Source: an uncultured Nitrosospira sp.
Lineage (GTDB): Bacteria > Nitrospirota > Nitrospiria > Nitrospirales > Nitrospiraceae
Direction: 5' to 3'
Assembly: GCA_900696515.1 (NCBI GenBank)
Contig: CAADGK010000024.1
Span: 1 to 64,000 of the forward strand
DNA length: 64,000 nucleotides
Shown here: positions 9,280-18,223 of the stretch, in pieces
Layout of the letters: every line of letters starts with the position of its first letter
Numbering within the stretch: the first letter of the stretch is position 1
Translations under genes and position numbers: made by a program
Notes under the pieces: model-generated
What the model was told of the DNA's origin: nothing
The model's database searches: none
The model's input: the letters and a program-made list of their open reading frames with translations, nothing else

Positions 9280-9528
9280 ATGTGCCTGGCAGTTCCCGGA
9301 CAAGTCCTGAACATCCAAGATGACACCCTTCGCACAGCGACGGTGTCGTTCGGCGGTGCCACGAAGTCCGTCTCATTGGCGCTCGTGCCGGAAGCCGAAG
9401 TCGGCGACTATGTGATCGTCCACGTTGGCTTTGCCATCAGCAAGCTGGATGAGGAAGCAGCACGACGAACGTTGAAGATCTACGCCGACCTTGCAGTTTC
9501 TGGCTCGTCGGGTGCGACCGAGGGGTGA
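9280..9528 (+). CDS. hypC: Hydrogenase assembly chaperone HypC
   Basis: Small chaperone that partners HypD and carries the Fe(CN)2CO unit to the large subunit. It starts with the diagnostic MCLAVPGQVL, where Cys2 is the functional cysteine, and has VGDYVIVHVGFAISKLDEEAA as in OB-fold HypC/HupF proteins. At 82 residues it is typical. GGGAGATAGGAGAG precedes the ATG. It is cut off from hypD by 5.5 kb of accessory genes, whereas hypC and hypD are usually adjacent. Confidence 0.95.
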   Translation: MCLAVPGQVLNIQDDTLRTATVSFGGATKSVSLALVPEAEVGDYVIVHVGFAISKLDEEAARRTLKIYADLAVSGSSGATEG

Positions 9529-9582
9529 ATGCTAGACATGGCGTGTTTGCGGCTTGGCCTACAGAGTGAGAGGTGGGCTGAA

Positions 9583-9836
9583 TCAGTAGTGGAATCGGAG
9601 CTGCGCGATTTCTAGCGCATCATTCACAACGCGATACACCATCCGATGTTCATCGGTAATCCGCCGCGACCACAAGCCCGAGAGCGCATGCTTCAATGGC
9701 TCCGGTTTGCCGACGCCGCCGAAGGGTTCGCGTTGGGTATTGTGGATGAGTTTATCGATCCGTTCGACCATGCGTTTGTCGTGTTTCTGCCAACACAGGT
9801 AGTCTTCCCATGCCTCGGCTGCGAACCCAACGTCAC
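9583..9836 (-). pseudogene. yoeB: YoeB-family toxin with an apparent frameshift near its start
   Basis: The C-terminal part is a good YoeB/Txe mRNA interferase: GFAAEAWEDYLCWQKHDKR, then MVERIDKLIHN, HALSGLWSRRI and DEHRMVYRVV, ending in RFHY. The expected start is the GTG at 9836, which overlaps the antitoxin stop (GTGA) and gives VTLG. That frame differs by one base from the frame encoding FAAEAWEDY, so a single-base deletion near 9822-9827 (an ACCC run) breaks the gene. The longest intact frame starts at ATG 9771 and lacks about 20 N-terminal residues. A sequencing error in the short run is the alternative. Confidence 0.65.
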
Positions 9837-10123
9837 CTGACCGGCTTCCGTTCCACTTGGGCTGTAGTCAGTTGCTCAACGGCCGAGAGTAGTCGCTTGG
9901 CGTTGGCGGGTGCTCGTAAAAGATAGGCGGTTTCTTCCAGCGCCTTGTAGTCTTCGAGTGACAGCATCACAACAGACCGTTCGCCGTTGCGGGTAATAAT
10001 CAAGGTCTCGTGGTCGTCGCACACTCGATCCATGGTCCGCGCGGGATTGGCGCGAACGGCAGTATAGGTCAGCTGTACCGCTGAATGGGTGAAATGTCCA
10101 GTGTCGCCACAATGCCCAACCAC
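9833..10123 (-). CDS. yefM: YefM/Phd-family antitoxin
   Basis: Binds and neutralises YoeB and represses its own operon. The region LTYTAVRANPARTMDRV, DDHETLIITRNGERSVV and MLSLEDYKALEETAYLLRAP is highly characteristic of YefM. The start is uncertain: an in-frame GTG at 10123 gives 96 residues, the usual length is about 83, and an internal ATG at 10033 would remove the DNA-binding N-terminus. The stop TGA overlaps the expected toxin start, the normal gene order. The antitoxin frame is intact although the toxin seems broken. Confidence 0.8.
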   Translation of the reverse strand: MVGHCGDTGHFTHSAVQLTYTAVRANPARTMDRVCDDHETLIITRNGERSVVMLSLEDYKALEETAYLLRAPANAKRLLSAVEQLTTAQVERKPVR

Positions 10124-10167
10124 GGCACGCTGACTCTTATGCAGACCTAAAATGGTACACTGCCCAG

Positions 10168-10690
<523 letters not shown>

Positions 10691-10801
10691 TAAAGTAGTG
10701 GTCAGGGGAACCATTTCATTCCCGACCGCTATCGATCTTCCAGAACGAAATTGGCAGCTATGTCGGCAGGCGACTGATCCTTGTTGAGATCTCGAAGAGT
10801 T

Positions 10802-11095
10802 ATGAAACGATCACGCGTACATATCACACGAGGCAACGGCAATGTGTTTCTCGACTCGGGTTTTCCACCACAGGAGGCAGCCGAGATGCTGCTACGCTGC
10901 GAGCTTGCAGAGGCACTGCGCAAGTGGATGGCTCGTGAAAGATTGACTCAGGCACAGGCGGCCAAGCGTCTTGGTGTGGTTCAACCACGGATCTCTGAGA
11001 TTGCGTGCAACAAGGTCGACAAGCTGTCCCTCGACTATCTGGTAGGTCTTTGTGCCAAGGCCGGCCTGACGGTAGCCGTCAAGTTGACTGCATAG
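10802..11095 (+). CDS. XRE-family HTH protein, HigA-like orphan antitoxin
   Basis: 97 residues. The N-terminal stretch ITRGNGNVFLDSGFPPQEA is the signature of a group of HigA-like antitoxins. The helix-turn-helix follows at LTQAQAAKRLGVVQPRISEI (about residues 50-70). The tail GLCAKAGLTVAVKLTA is typical. The usual RelE/HigB-type toxin gene should lie directly upstream, but 10691-10801 holds no such frame. It is therefore a solitary antitoxin or regulator. The ATG at 10802 begins the conserved part; an upstream TTG at 10781 in the same frame is less likely. Confidence 0.8.
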   Translation: MKRSRVHITRGNGNVFLDSGFPPQEAAEMLLRCELAEALRKWMARERLTQAQAAKRLGVVQPRISEIACNKVDKLSLDYLVGLCAKAGLTVAVKLTA

Positions 11096-11134
11096 TTGTA
11101 TACTGCATTTTCAGGGCTGACGGCATCTCATTGA

Positions 11135-11155
11135 AACGCCAACAATGATGGCGTT
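11135..11155. promoter_or_regulatory. Inverted repeat upstream of the methyltransferase operon
   Basis: Perfect 7-bp inverted repeat AACGCCA-N7-TGGCGTT, 40 nt after the HTH gene and 76 nt before the nuclease start. It could be an operator for the upstream HTH protein or a hairpin ending that gene. No U-tract follows. Confidence 0.35.
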
Positions 11156-11230
11156 ATGCTCGGATCATTCGATGGCATATTAGACGGATGAAACACGGCA
11201 GATCCGGCTCTTACGAGGAACGGCCTAAAC

Positions 11231-12139
11231 ATGGTTCGGAATAGAAAAGACAGGAACAATATGGCAGCACGCAAAGATAAATCGTTTGCTGATTACCGTG
11301 TTGATGGGCATCTGTGGATCACGCTTTCGACCGGAGAGTACTACCCCGACGTACTGCCGCTTGCCTGTGAACTATACAAGCCTGTACTTGTAACGTTCGG
11401 GAAATTGTTGAAGTCCGCGCACTCCTCAGTAGACTTGTTCATGTCGATTGCTCAGACACAGCCACAATGGATGAGAATACAGTTATGCAGAGTGTTTCGG
11501 AAATACGTAAGCCCTGAAACCCCTGTCGAAATGCTCAAGAAGAAAAGTAGTGCAAAGAACATTTGCGATCGCTTCGGTAAAGGTTTTCGAAAGGTTACTG
11601 AAGTGCAAGATCGATTTCAATTGCGACCAATGCCAGATGAGGCGCTGTGTGCAATCCTGTGGGAATACAAGGATAGGGGTCAGAAGGGTTATGATTTGAC
11701 CGAAAGGCTGTTCACGATTATTCGAGAGCATTTTCCGTCGCTTGAAATTACTGGGCCAGAGCGTGCGGGGAAGGATGTGTTGCTCGGTGAATTGTTCGAC
11801 AATTACCCGAAGCCGGACAGACCCGTTGACTTCGTGCTGTCGCACAAAGGCAAGCCAGTTGCAATTGGCCTTGCGCGATATGACTCAGATAGAGGCGGAG
11901 CACAGGAGGATGACAGAACTGGTCAGTATCGAGATTGCGCAACGGAGGTTCTTAACTATGCAAAGCAACGCGCGCTTCCGCTCAAGGTTATTTTCCTGAA
12001 TGACGGGCCTGGACTCCTGCTTGGGTCTATGTGGAGTGATTACGCATATATTGAAGAGTCTCGACCAGGACTGATCAAAGTTGTGACACTCAGGATGATC
12101 CCTGAACGGATCACACTGAAATGGCTCCTTGCTAAATAG
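11231..12139 (+). CDS. Predicted restriction-type endonuclease (302 aa), unassigned family
   Basis: I do not recognise a named family. Context and composition suggest the nuclease of a restriction-modification-like operon: the stop lies 9 nt before a methyltransferase start. The C-terminal third has a PD-(D/E)xK-like succession, LEITGPERAGKDVLLGELF and then RPVDFVLSHKGKPVAIGLARYD followed by DRGGAQEDDRTGQY, in about residues 175-240. The usual ExK is not clear; the charged run after GLARYD may replace it. The N-terminal half has no motifs I can name. ATG 11231 has GAGGAAC upstream; ATG 11261 (MAARKDK) is an alternative. Base composition is visibly more AT-rich than the hydrogenase genes. Confidence 0.55.
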   Translation: MVRNRKDRNNMAARKDKSFADYRVDGHLWITLSTGEYYPDVLPLACELYKPVLVTFGKLLKSAHSSVDLFMSIAQTQPQWMRIQLCRVFRKYVSPETPVEMLKKKSSAKNICDRFGKGFRKVTEVQDRFQLRPMPDEALCAILWEYKDRGQKGYDLTERLFTIIREHFPSLEITGPERAGKDVLLGELFDNYPKPDRPVDFVLSHKGKPVAIGLARYDSDRGGAQEDDRTGQYRDCATEVLNYAKQRALPLKVIFLNDGPGLLLGSMWSDYAYIEESRPGLIKVVTLRMIPERITLKWLLAK

Positions 12140-12148
12140 GTAAACATC

Positions 12149-14176
12149 ATGGCTACAGGAATCCCAAGAAAGAAGGGAAACGGATCTGGTCACGCGTTGG
12201 AATTGACTTATTCCGGGAAGAAGAGTGTGGCCGATATACTAACTTCGCAGCCTTCGGCCTTTTTTGATTTAGCACGTAAATCAACTTCCTTGAATCGCAT
12301 GTACTGCGGTGACAATCTGGCTGGCCTCCGCCATTTGTTAGGAGAACCCTCCGTTCGTGGAAAGGTTACTCTAATTTATATCGACCCCCCCTTTGCCACC
12401 AGGGGCACATTTCTATCACGCAAACAACGGAAGGCTTATGAGGATGATCTTTATGGAGCTGAGTATGTGGAGAGTCTGAGGGAGCGATTGGTTTTTCTTA
12501 GGGAGTTATTATCCCCTACAGGCTCTATTTATCTCCATCTTGACGAGAACATGATATTTCAAATGAAGCTTGTCATGGATGAGATCTTCGGTGCCGCCAA
12601 CTACCGGAATATTATTGTTCGGAAGAAGTGCAATCCAAAGAACTACACCAGAAAGGCGTATGGAAATACAGCCGACTTCATCCTCTTCTACACTAAAGGT
12701 GAACAGTATGTGTGGAACCGTCCCGTTGAACCCCTGTCAGATAAAAGTTCTAAAGAATATCACTACATTGAGACTGAAACAGGACGTCGATTCATGAAGG
12801 TGCCGGTACATGCGCCAGGCAAGCGTAACGGTGCTACGGGAGGTCCTTGGCGTGGGAAAATGCCGCCACCCGGAAAACATTGGCAATACACACCCGACAC
12901 TCTTGATGAGATGGATGCTAGGGGTGAGATTTTCTGGTCAAGCAACGGCAACCCACGACGAAAAGTTTACCTCGATCAGCATCTTGGCGTTGGCATACAG
13001 GATATTTGGCTCGACTACAGAGATGCACATAACCAGAACATCAAGATCACAGGCTACCCCACAGAGAAGAATCCTGACTTGCTTCATCGTATTATTGAGG
13101 CATCTTCCAATCCGGGCGATATAGTTCTGGATTGCTACTCAGGTTCCGGGACGACGCTCGATGTCGCAAGCAATTTGCAGCGTCAATGGATTGGAATGGA
13201 CTCTAGTGGTGAATCCGTTGCTACAATTCTAGAACGCTTTAAGCATGGCTTGTCTCCTATGGGTGATTATGTCGAGAAGCGGAATGCCGGAGGAACAAAC
13301 ACATTAGATCAATCTACGTTGTTTGACTCCTTGGAAGAGGAGCTGCAGATAAACAAGATCAAGGCTCAACCCGCCCGTAAACCTATCACCGATTTCTCGT
13401 TATATGTTCAAAGCGGCGAGCAGAGTAGGTTCGTCCCCATCATCGACAAGTGGATACAGGAATTTGTTCTCCCCACTGAGGAAGGGCCACGGAATGCGTT
13501 GGTCGTTTCTGGCGGCGTTAACTTCGCCGAGGTGTGCTACAGGCTCCACAGCAAGGACAAGAAGCTGGCTGCTATCATTGACGGAATTGGTCCGTGCAAC
13601 TTGAGTATTCATCCAGCGGGTTTTGATTTCCTGGTTGACGCCATTGTGAGTCAACAGCTTTCTAAGGCAGCGGCGGACACGATTATTCATCGACTCCGAG
13701 GCCTCTTTCGGGATTCCAGCCCAACGCCCAAGGCCTTCGTCTCCATACCTCGATCAAAGATAATTGATGTGGGTGTATCAGCGAGAAAGTATCAGTACAT
13801 ATTGGAACTTGCGCAGCACCTTCAAAAGAAAAGCATTGATTTAGTGCAACTCTCGGATGAGCCCGATGAAGTAGTTCGTGCTATTCTCAAAAGGGTTAAA
13901 GGTATCGGTGATTGGACAGTCGATATGTATCTGCTTTTCGGACTTGGTAGACTCGATGTATTTCCAGTGAGCGACCTCGCACTTAGAAAAGCAATGTCAA
14001 GAGTCTACAATCTAGACGCAGCAGATGTTGAGGCTATGGAAAAGATCGCAAACCGATGGAAGCCCTATAGAAGTGTTGGATCATGGTATCTGTACCGAAA
14101 CACAAATGCCCAACAAAACGCTGTACCGGTGGCAATGGAGCGCAGCGGAATTGCGACCGATGAGCTTGGCAGTTAG
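12149..14176 (+). CDS. DNA N6/N4 methyltransferase fused to an AlkA-like DNA glycosylase
   Basis: 675 residues with two enzymatic halves. Residues about 45-375 are a beta-class amino-methyltransferase: catalytic DPPF at 79-82 comes first, GSIYLHLDE near 125, and the AdoMet-binding motif DCYSGSGTT at 328-336 comes last, as in type II/III modification enzymes. Residues about 440-655 are an HhH-GPD base-excision glycosylase of the 3-methyladenine (AlkA/Mag) type: VDAIVSQQLSKAAADTIIHRL near 496, the helix-hairpin-helix VKGIGDWTVDMYLL at 583-596, and DVFPVSDLALRKA at 603-615 with the expected catalytic Asp at 609. A linker of about 60 residues joins them. Both active sites look intact. Frame and alignment are continuous, so this is a true fusion rather than two genes. 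It lies between a nuclease-like gene and an HNH-type gene. Confidence 0.88.
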   Translation: MATGIPRKKGNGSGHALELTYSGKKSVADILTSQPSAFFDLARKSTSLNRMYCGDNLAGLRHLLGEPSVRGKVTLIYIDPPFATRGTFLSRKQRKAYEDDLYGAEYVESLRERLVFLRELLSPTGSIYLHLDENMIFQMKLVMDEIFGAANYRNIIVRKKCNPKNYTRKAYGNTADFILFYTKGEQYVWNRPVEPLSDKSSKEYHYIETETGRRFMKVPVHAPGKRNGATGGPWRGKMPPPGKHWQYTPDTLDEMDARGEIFWSSNGNPRRKVYLDQHLGVGIQDIWLDYRDAHNQNIKITGYPTEKNPDLLHRIIEASSNPGDIVLDCYSGSGTTLDVASNLQRQWIGMDSSGESVATILERFKHGLSPMGDYVEKRNAGGTNTLDQSTLFDSLEEELQINKIKAQPARKPITDFSLYVQSGEQSRFVPIIDKWIQEFVLPTEEGPRNALVVSGGVNFAEVCYRLHSKDKKLAAIIDGIGPCNLSIHPAGFDFLVDAIVSQQLSKAAADTIIHRLRGLFRDSSPTPKAFVSIPRSKIIDVGVSARKYQYILELAQHLQKKSIDLVQLSDEPDEVVRAILKRVKGIGDWTVDMYLLFGLGRLDVFPVSDLALRKAMSRVYNLDAADVEAMEKIANRWKPYRSVGSWYLYRNTNAQQNAVPVAMERSGIATDELGS

Positions 14177-14200
14177 GCAGCTTGAATTAAGTAATCCCCA

Positions 14201-14851
14201 ATGCGTGACAACTTTTTTGCTGGAAAGAAGGACCTACTGGCAAGACGAGTCAGTTTCACCTGCTCTAATCCGGAGTGCCGACCGGAACCCATCGGCCCTC
14301 AAGCTGACCCAACTGATGTTGTCAACATTGGGGTTGCAGCCCACAGATCGGCAGCCTCTCCCGGCGGGTCGCGGTACGAACCAGATCTATCATCCGAGCA
14401 GCGCGCGGATTCTTCAAATGGTATCTGGCTATGCCGGAGATGCACCAAGCTGATCGACAGCGACCCCATCCGGTTCAGCCGGGGCGTCTTGGAAGGTTGG
14501 AGGCGTGCGGCAGAGCAGTCAGCGGCCGTCGCTCTGATTCAAAGTAGGGACGCTGGCAAGGATTTTCAACCTGGTCATGCGAAGAATGAACGACTCATCT
14601 CAGCACTCCTTGAGGAGATGTGGGAAGATCTTCGGAACAATCCGACAACTCGCAAGTTCGTTGTTCTGAAACGCACCTGGGCCTATAACAGCCACGGGCC
14701 TTACCTGGCTTACTACTTGGATGAACATGAAGACTTAGAGGGTAAGCTCCAAGTGCTCGCAAATCTCGGGCATGTTCATGACATAACCTACAAGAACGTC
14801 CGCCGATTCCTCTTCCAAGAAAACTTTGTGGACTACTTGACTGGGACATGA
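14201..14851 (+). CDS. HNH-type zinc-binding protein of the methyltransferase operon
   Basis: 216 residues. The N-terminal domain has the spaced cysteine/histidine pattern of a defence-associated HNH family: CSNPECR, VNIGVAAHRSAASPGGSRY, then SNGIWLCRRCTKLIDSD and RGVLEGWRRAAE. The C-terminal half (about 110-216: ERLISALLEEMWEDLRNN, GPYLAYYLDEHEDLEGKLQVLANLG) is helical and winged-helix-like without a name. It starts 24 nt after the methyltransferase stop on the same strand. The family is known as an accessory or nuclease domain in diverse phage-defence operons. Whether this copy cuts DNA cannot be told from sequence alone. Confidence 0.75.
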   Translation: MRDNFFAGKKDLLARRVSFTCSNPECRPEPIGPQADPTDVVNIGVAAHRSAASPGGSRYEPDLSSEQRADSSNGIWLCRRCTKLIDSDPIRFSRGVLEGWRRAAEQSAAVALIQSRDAGKDFQPGHAKNERLISALLEEMWEDLRNNPTTRKFVVLKRTWAYNSHGPYLAYYLDEHEDLEGKLQVLANLGHVHDITYKNVRRFLFQENFVDYLTGT

Positions 14852-15022
14852 ACGGAAAGATTCAATCCAAAGCTGTCTAACACGCGCTGCGCCAAACGGC
14901 TGCAGCTCTCATGGCGCCCAATCCGCAATACTTTGCCACTTCGTCGAGGTTGTCTGGTTCCACAAAGACCCAGGTAATTGAGGGAATGATGCAGATCAAC
15001 CGAGTTTCTGGATGTCTCGCTC

Positions 15023-16132
15023 ATGAAGTACGTCGATGAGTTTCGCGATCGCGCGGTGGCGACGGCGCTGGCGGAGCGGATCAAGCAGACGGTGCAGCGG
15101 CCCTGGACGATCATGGAGGTTTGTGGTGGGCAGACCCACTCTATTGTGCGGTTCGGGCTTGATAGTCTGTTGCCGAAAGACCTCACGCTGGTTCATGGGC
15201 CGGGTTGTCCGGTTTGTGTGACCTCGGTATCGCTGATCGACCAGGCTGTCTGCCTCGCCTCCTTGCCAAACGTGATCTTCTGCTCCTTTGGAGACATGTT
15301 GCGTGTGCCTGGTTCTCGTGGTGACCTCTTCGGCGTAAAAGCGGCGGGCGGAGATGTGCGGATTATCTATTCGCCGTTGGATGCACTGGAACTGGCTCGA
15401 AAGCATCTCGATCGCGAAGTCGTCTGTTTCGCGGTGGGATTTGAAACCACCGCTCCGGCCTGGGCCATGGCGGTTACGCAAGCGAAACAATTGGGAGTCA
15501 CGAACTTCAGTCTGCTGATTGCCCATGTGCTGGTACCTCCGGCAATGGAGGCCATCCTGTCGTCACCCCAGAATCGCATTCAGGGGTTTCTCGCCGCCGG
15601 CCATGTCTGTACCGTGATGGGCTATGAGGAGTACGAGGCCATCGCACAGAAGTATCGCGTGCCGATCGTCGTGACCGGGTTTGAGCCGCTCGATGTGCTG
15701 GAAGGCGTGAGCATGTTGGTGAGTCAGTTGGAAGAGGGACGAGTCGAAGTCGAGAATCAGTACGTGCGATCGGTGAGCCGAGAGGGAAACCGACCAGCGA
15801 GAACTCTTGTCGACGAGGTCTTTGAACCGGCGCCGCGAATCTGGCGCGGCATCGGCGAAATCCCCGCGAGTGGCCTGCGCCTCAAATCTGCCTACGGTGC
15901 CTATGACGCCGAGGTGAAGTTTCAACGTGAACTTGTGCAGTTGTCAGTAGGCATTGAAGATCCGGAATGCCAGAGTGGACTGGTCCTCCAAGGCTTACTC
16001 AAACCAATGGATTGCTCTGCCTTCGGGACTCGTTGCACGCCAGAGCAGCCGCTAGGTGCGCCGATGGTGTCGAGCGAAGGGGCTTGCGCGGCGTATTATC
16101 GGTATCGAGGCCACGTAAAATGTGAAAAGTGA
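15023..16132 (+). CDS. hypD: Hydrogenase formation protein HypD
   Basis: Scaffold on which the Fe(CN)2CO group is assembled with HypC. Conserved motifs: [20 protein letters not shown] near residue 33, [11 protein letters not shown] near 58, [12 protein letters not shown], and [10 protein letters not shown], with FeS-cluster cysteines toward the C-terminus ([22 protein letters not shown]). Full length at 369 residues. The last residues VKCEK and the stop are encoded within a heptamer repeat. About 170 nt upstream separate it from the accessory island; no ribosome site is obvious there. Confidence 0.95.
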   Translation: MKYVDEFRDRAVATALAERIKQTVQRPWTIMEVCGGQTHSIVRFGLDSLLPKDLTLVHGPGCPVCVTSVSLIDQAVCLASLPNVIFCSFGDMLRVPGSRGDLFGVKAAGGDVRIIYSPLDALELARKHLDREVVCFAVGFETTAPAWAMAVTQAKQLGVTNFSLLIAHVLVPPAMEAILSSPQNRIQGFLAAGHVCTVMGYEEYEAIAQKYRVPIVVTGFEPLDVLEGVSMLVSQLEEGRVEVENQYVRSVSREGNRPARTLVDEVFEPAPRIWRGIGEIPASGLRLKSAYGAYDAEVKFQRELVQLSVGIEDPECQSGLVLQGLLKPMDCSAFGTRCTPEQPLGAPMVSSEGACAAYYRYRGHVKCEK

Positions 16133-16318
16133 GAAGTGAAAGGTAAGGCGTGGTGTTTGTTAGGATCAGAGCATATGGCTTATGGTAGAGGCAGGAAAAG
16201 CAAATCATCGATGGGATAACATCCCGGTCTGATCTCGCACTATAGGACATAAGCTATAGGCTCTTTTTACGCTGACTACGTGCTATACGCCATCAGCTAT
16301 AAGCTCTGTTCTTCAGGC
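16113..16318. repeat. Compound heptamer repeat between hypD and hypE
   Basis: Three 7-bp-phased blocks. 16113-16154 has ACGTAAA, ATGTGAA, AAGTGAG, AAGTGAA, AGGTAAG and contains the hypD stop. 16171-16191 has GCATATG, GCTTATG, GTAGAGG. 16236-16316 has AGGACAT, AAGCTAT, AGGCTCT and later GTGCTAT, ACGCCAT, CAGCTAT, AAGCTCT. The unit sequence differs between blocks but the 7-bp step is kept. Confidence 0.7.
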
Positions 16319-16330
16319 GAGATACCAACC

Positions 16331-17383
16331 ATGAACAACAAACCATTTGAGCCGACTTGCCCACTGCCGCTCTCAACGAAGAAGACTATCCAACTCGCGC
16401 ATGGCGGCGGTGGGAGGCTCATGCAGGAGTTGATTCAAAAGGTCTTCGTGCAAGCCTTTCACAATCCCATGTTGGAGTCTCTCCACGATGGAGCGACCTG
16501 GCCGGTCGAGAAGGGTACACTCGCCTTCACCACCGATTCGTATGTGGTACGGCCGCTCTTCTTTCCAGGAGGCGACATCGGAAGTTTAGCTGTGAACGGT
16601 ACGATCAATGATCTCGCCATGTGCGGTGCGAAGCCGCTCTATCTGAGCGCGGGATTCATCCTTGAAGAAGGCCTCAGTATGGAGGTGCTCCAGCGGGTCG
16701 TGAACTCGATGGCTGAGGCAGCGCGAACGGCAGGTGTGCCGATCGTCACCGGCGATACGAAAGTTGTGGATCGAGGCAAAGGTGACGGAATCTTCATCAA
16801 TACGTCCGGCGTTGGTCTGGTGCCGAACGGTGTTCGTGTCTTGCCGACGTTGATACAACCGGGCGACGCGATTCTTGTAAGCGGCGATCTTGGCTCCCAC
16901 GGCGTGGCCGTGCTCAGTGTGCGGGAAGGACTGACGTTCGACGGGAATGTTGAGAGTGATTCGGCGCCGTTGCATCGCATCGTGGCCGATTTGATCGACA
17001 GTGGGATCGAGATCCATTGCCTCCGCGATCTCACCCGAGGCGGACTTGCGAGTGTGCTGAATGAACTGGCCGCAGCGGCGAAGGTCGGTACGATGGTGGA
17101 AGAGCCTGCCATTCCGGTGAGCGAGCCGGTGCGTGGAGCCTGTGAGCTCTTAGGACTCGACCCACTCTATGTGGCGAATGAAGGACGCTTCGTCGCGATA
17201 GTGCCTGAGTCGCAGGTAGAGGCGGCTCTGGCCGTGATGCATCGACATCAAGCGGCCAATCAGGCGGCTCAGATCGGCATCGTAACGGAGCGTGATCCTT
17301 CCATGGTCATCTTACGGACGGTTGTTGGCACCCACCGTGTGCTCGACCTCCTATCAGGCGAGCAACTCCCGCGGATCTGCTGA
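16331..17383 (+). CDS. hypE: Carbamoyl dehydratase HypE
   Basis: Dehydrates the HypF-derived thiocarboxamide on its C-terminal cysteine to thiocyanate, the donor of the active-site cyanides. It ends with the diagnostic PRIC, so the catalytic Cys is present. PurM-like ATP-binding motifs are visible (AHGGGGRLMQELI near the N-terminus, FTTDSYVV, GDIGSLAVNGTINDLAM, GDTKVVDRGKGDG, RDLTRGGLASVLNE). The frame extends upstream to 16280, but those codons fall in the heptamer repeat, so ATG 16331 is chosen, giving 350 residues. Confidence 0.95.
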   Translation: MNNKPFEPTCPLPLSTKKTIQLAHGGGGRLMQELIQKVFVQAFHNPMLESLHDGATWPVEKGTLAFTTDSYVVRPLFFPGGDIGSLAVNGTINDLAMCGAKPLYLSAGFILEEGLSMEVLQRVVNSMAEAARTAGVPIVTGDTKVVDRGKGDGIFINTSGVGLVPNGVRVLPTLIQPGDAILVSGDLGSHGVAVLSVREGLTFDGNVESDSAPLHRIVADLIDSGIEIHCLRDLTRGGLASVLNELAAAAKVGTMVEEPAIPVSEPVRGACELLGLDPLYVANEGRFVAIVPESQVEAALAVMHRHQAANQAAQIGIVTERDPSMVILRTVVGTHRVLDLLSGEQLPRIC

Positions 17384-17668
17384 TCGATTCTTTCTGGTTC
17401 TACCTTTCCTACCAGCCTCCGTTATTGTCGCCACGCTTCCCAAGCATCGATCTCCGGACTTTCAGTTCCCGCTGCTGTAGCATTCTGCGACAGCGGGCAG
17501 AAGGTTTCTGAGAAAATTTCCCCACTCTCGAAGTGCGCGAGGGCCTTCGGTTCGAAGAAACCCCGTGCTTTCAACTGGTTCAAACTAGACTGCGACCTCA
17601 TTGTGGCTCGTTTCAATGGCACGATGGTTGCCCTTCATTCTCCTCGTATGGATGGGAGGGGGAAGCTG

Positions 17669-18043
17669 ATGTTCTCACGGGCTGTCCTATTATGTCTGTT
17701 CCTTGTTCTGTCATGTCTCCCTGTTGCGGATGCCAATGCTGAGCAGCAGAGTAGTGAGAAGGCGCTCCGTGAACATTACGACTTGCAGGAGGGGAAGCGT
17801 CTCTATGGAGAGTATTGCCGGTTTTGCCATGGAGAACAGGGAAAAGGTCACGCATTCAATGTCACCCCGCCACCAGCAGACCTCACGAGCCCCGCAGTCC
17901 AGCGGAAGTCCGATATCGAGTTGGCCCAGACGATTCACGATGGTGAACGGGGCACCGCGATGGGGTCGTGGAAATGGGCATTATCGAAGGAAGAAAAGCA
18001 GTATGTCCTGCTCTATATCCGCTGGTTGGCTCAATCACGATAG
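17669..18043 (+). CDS. Secreted monoheme cytochrome c
   Basis: Periplasmic electron carrier. The chosen ATG at 17669 has GGGAGGGGGAAGCTG upstream and opens a signal peptide (MFSRAVLLCLFLVLSCLPVADANA). The single CxxCH heme site is CRFCH at residues 50-54, followed by GEQGKGHAFNVTPPPADLT and a candidate axial Met in RGTAMGSWKWALS. 124 residues, class I type. Upstream frame extension to 17603 is non-conserved. It sits between the hyp genes and a Usp gene; a link to hydrogenase electron flow is possible but not shown. Confidence 0.88.
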   Translation: MFSRAVLLCLFLVLSCLPVADANAEQQSSEKALREHYDLQEGKRLYGEYCRFCHGEQGKGHAFNVTPPPADLTSPAVQRKSDIELAQTIHDGERGTAMGSWKWALSKEEKQYVLLYIRWLAQSR

Positions 18044-18094
18044 CCTGTTCCAGCCTCGTTACCTTAACGATCTCTTGGGAGGAGAGACGCAGCA

Positions 18095-18223
18095 GTGGCA
18101 ATGACCAATGAGGAAACGCGGAAGGCAATCATTCGGCGGAGGGATCTTCAAGCAGTGCCGACAGCCGTCGGTGATGTCTGCATGACGAAGCAGCAGGTCC
18201 TATTGTTTGGAGGAGTGACATGA
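18095..18223 (+). CDS. Possible 42-aa leader ORF before the Usp gene
   Basis: A short frame starting at GTG 18095 (or ATG 18101) has GGGAGGAGAGACGCAGCA upstream and ends in a TGA that overlaps the Usp ATG (ATGA). The peptide begins MTNEETRKAIIRRRDLQAVP and has no recognised domain. The good ribosome site and the coupled stop suggest translation. Conservation is unknown, so the call is tentative. Confidence 0.4.
   Translation: MAMTNEETRKAIIRRRDLQAVPTAVGDVCMTKQQVLLFGGVT

Noticed and set aside
17422-17622. 66-codon minus-strand frame between hypE and the cytochrome
   Set aside because: Somewhat protein-like, but no ribosome site before its ATG and no recognisable family; not supported enough to call.
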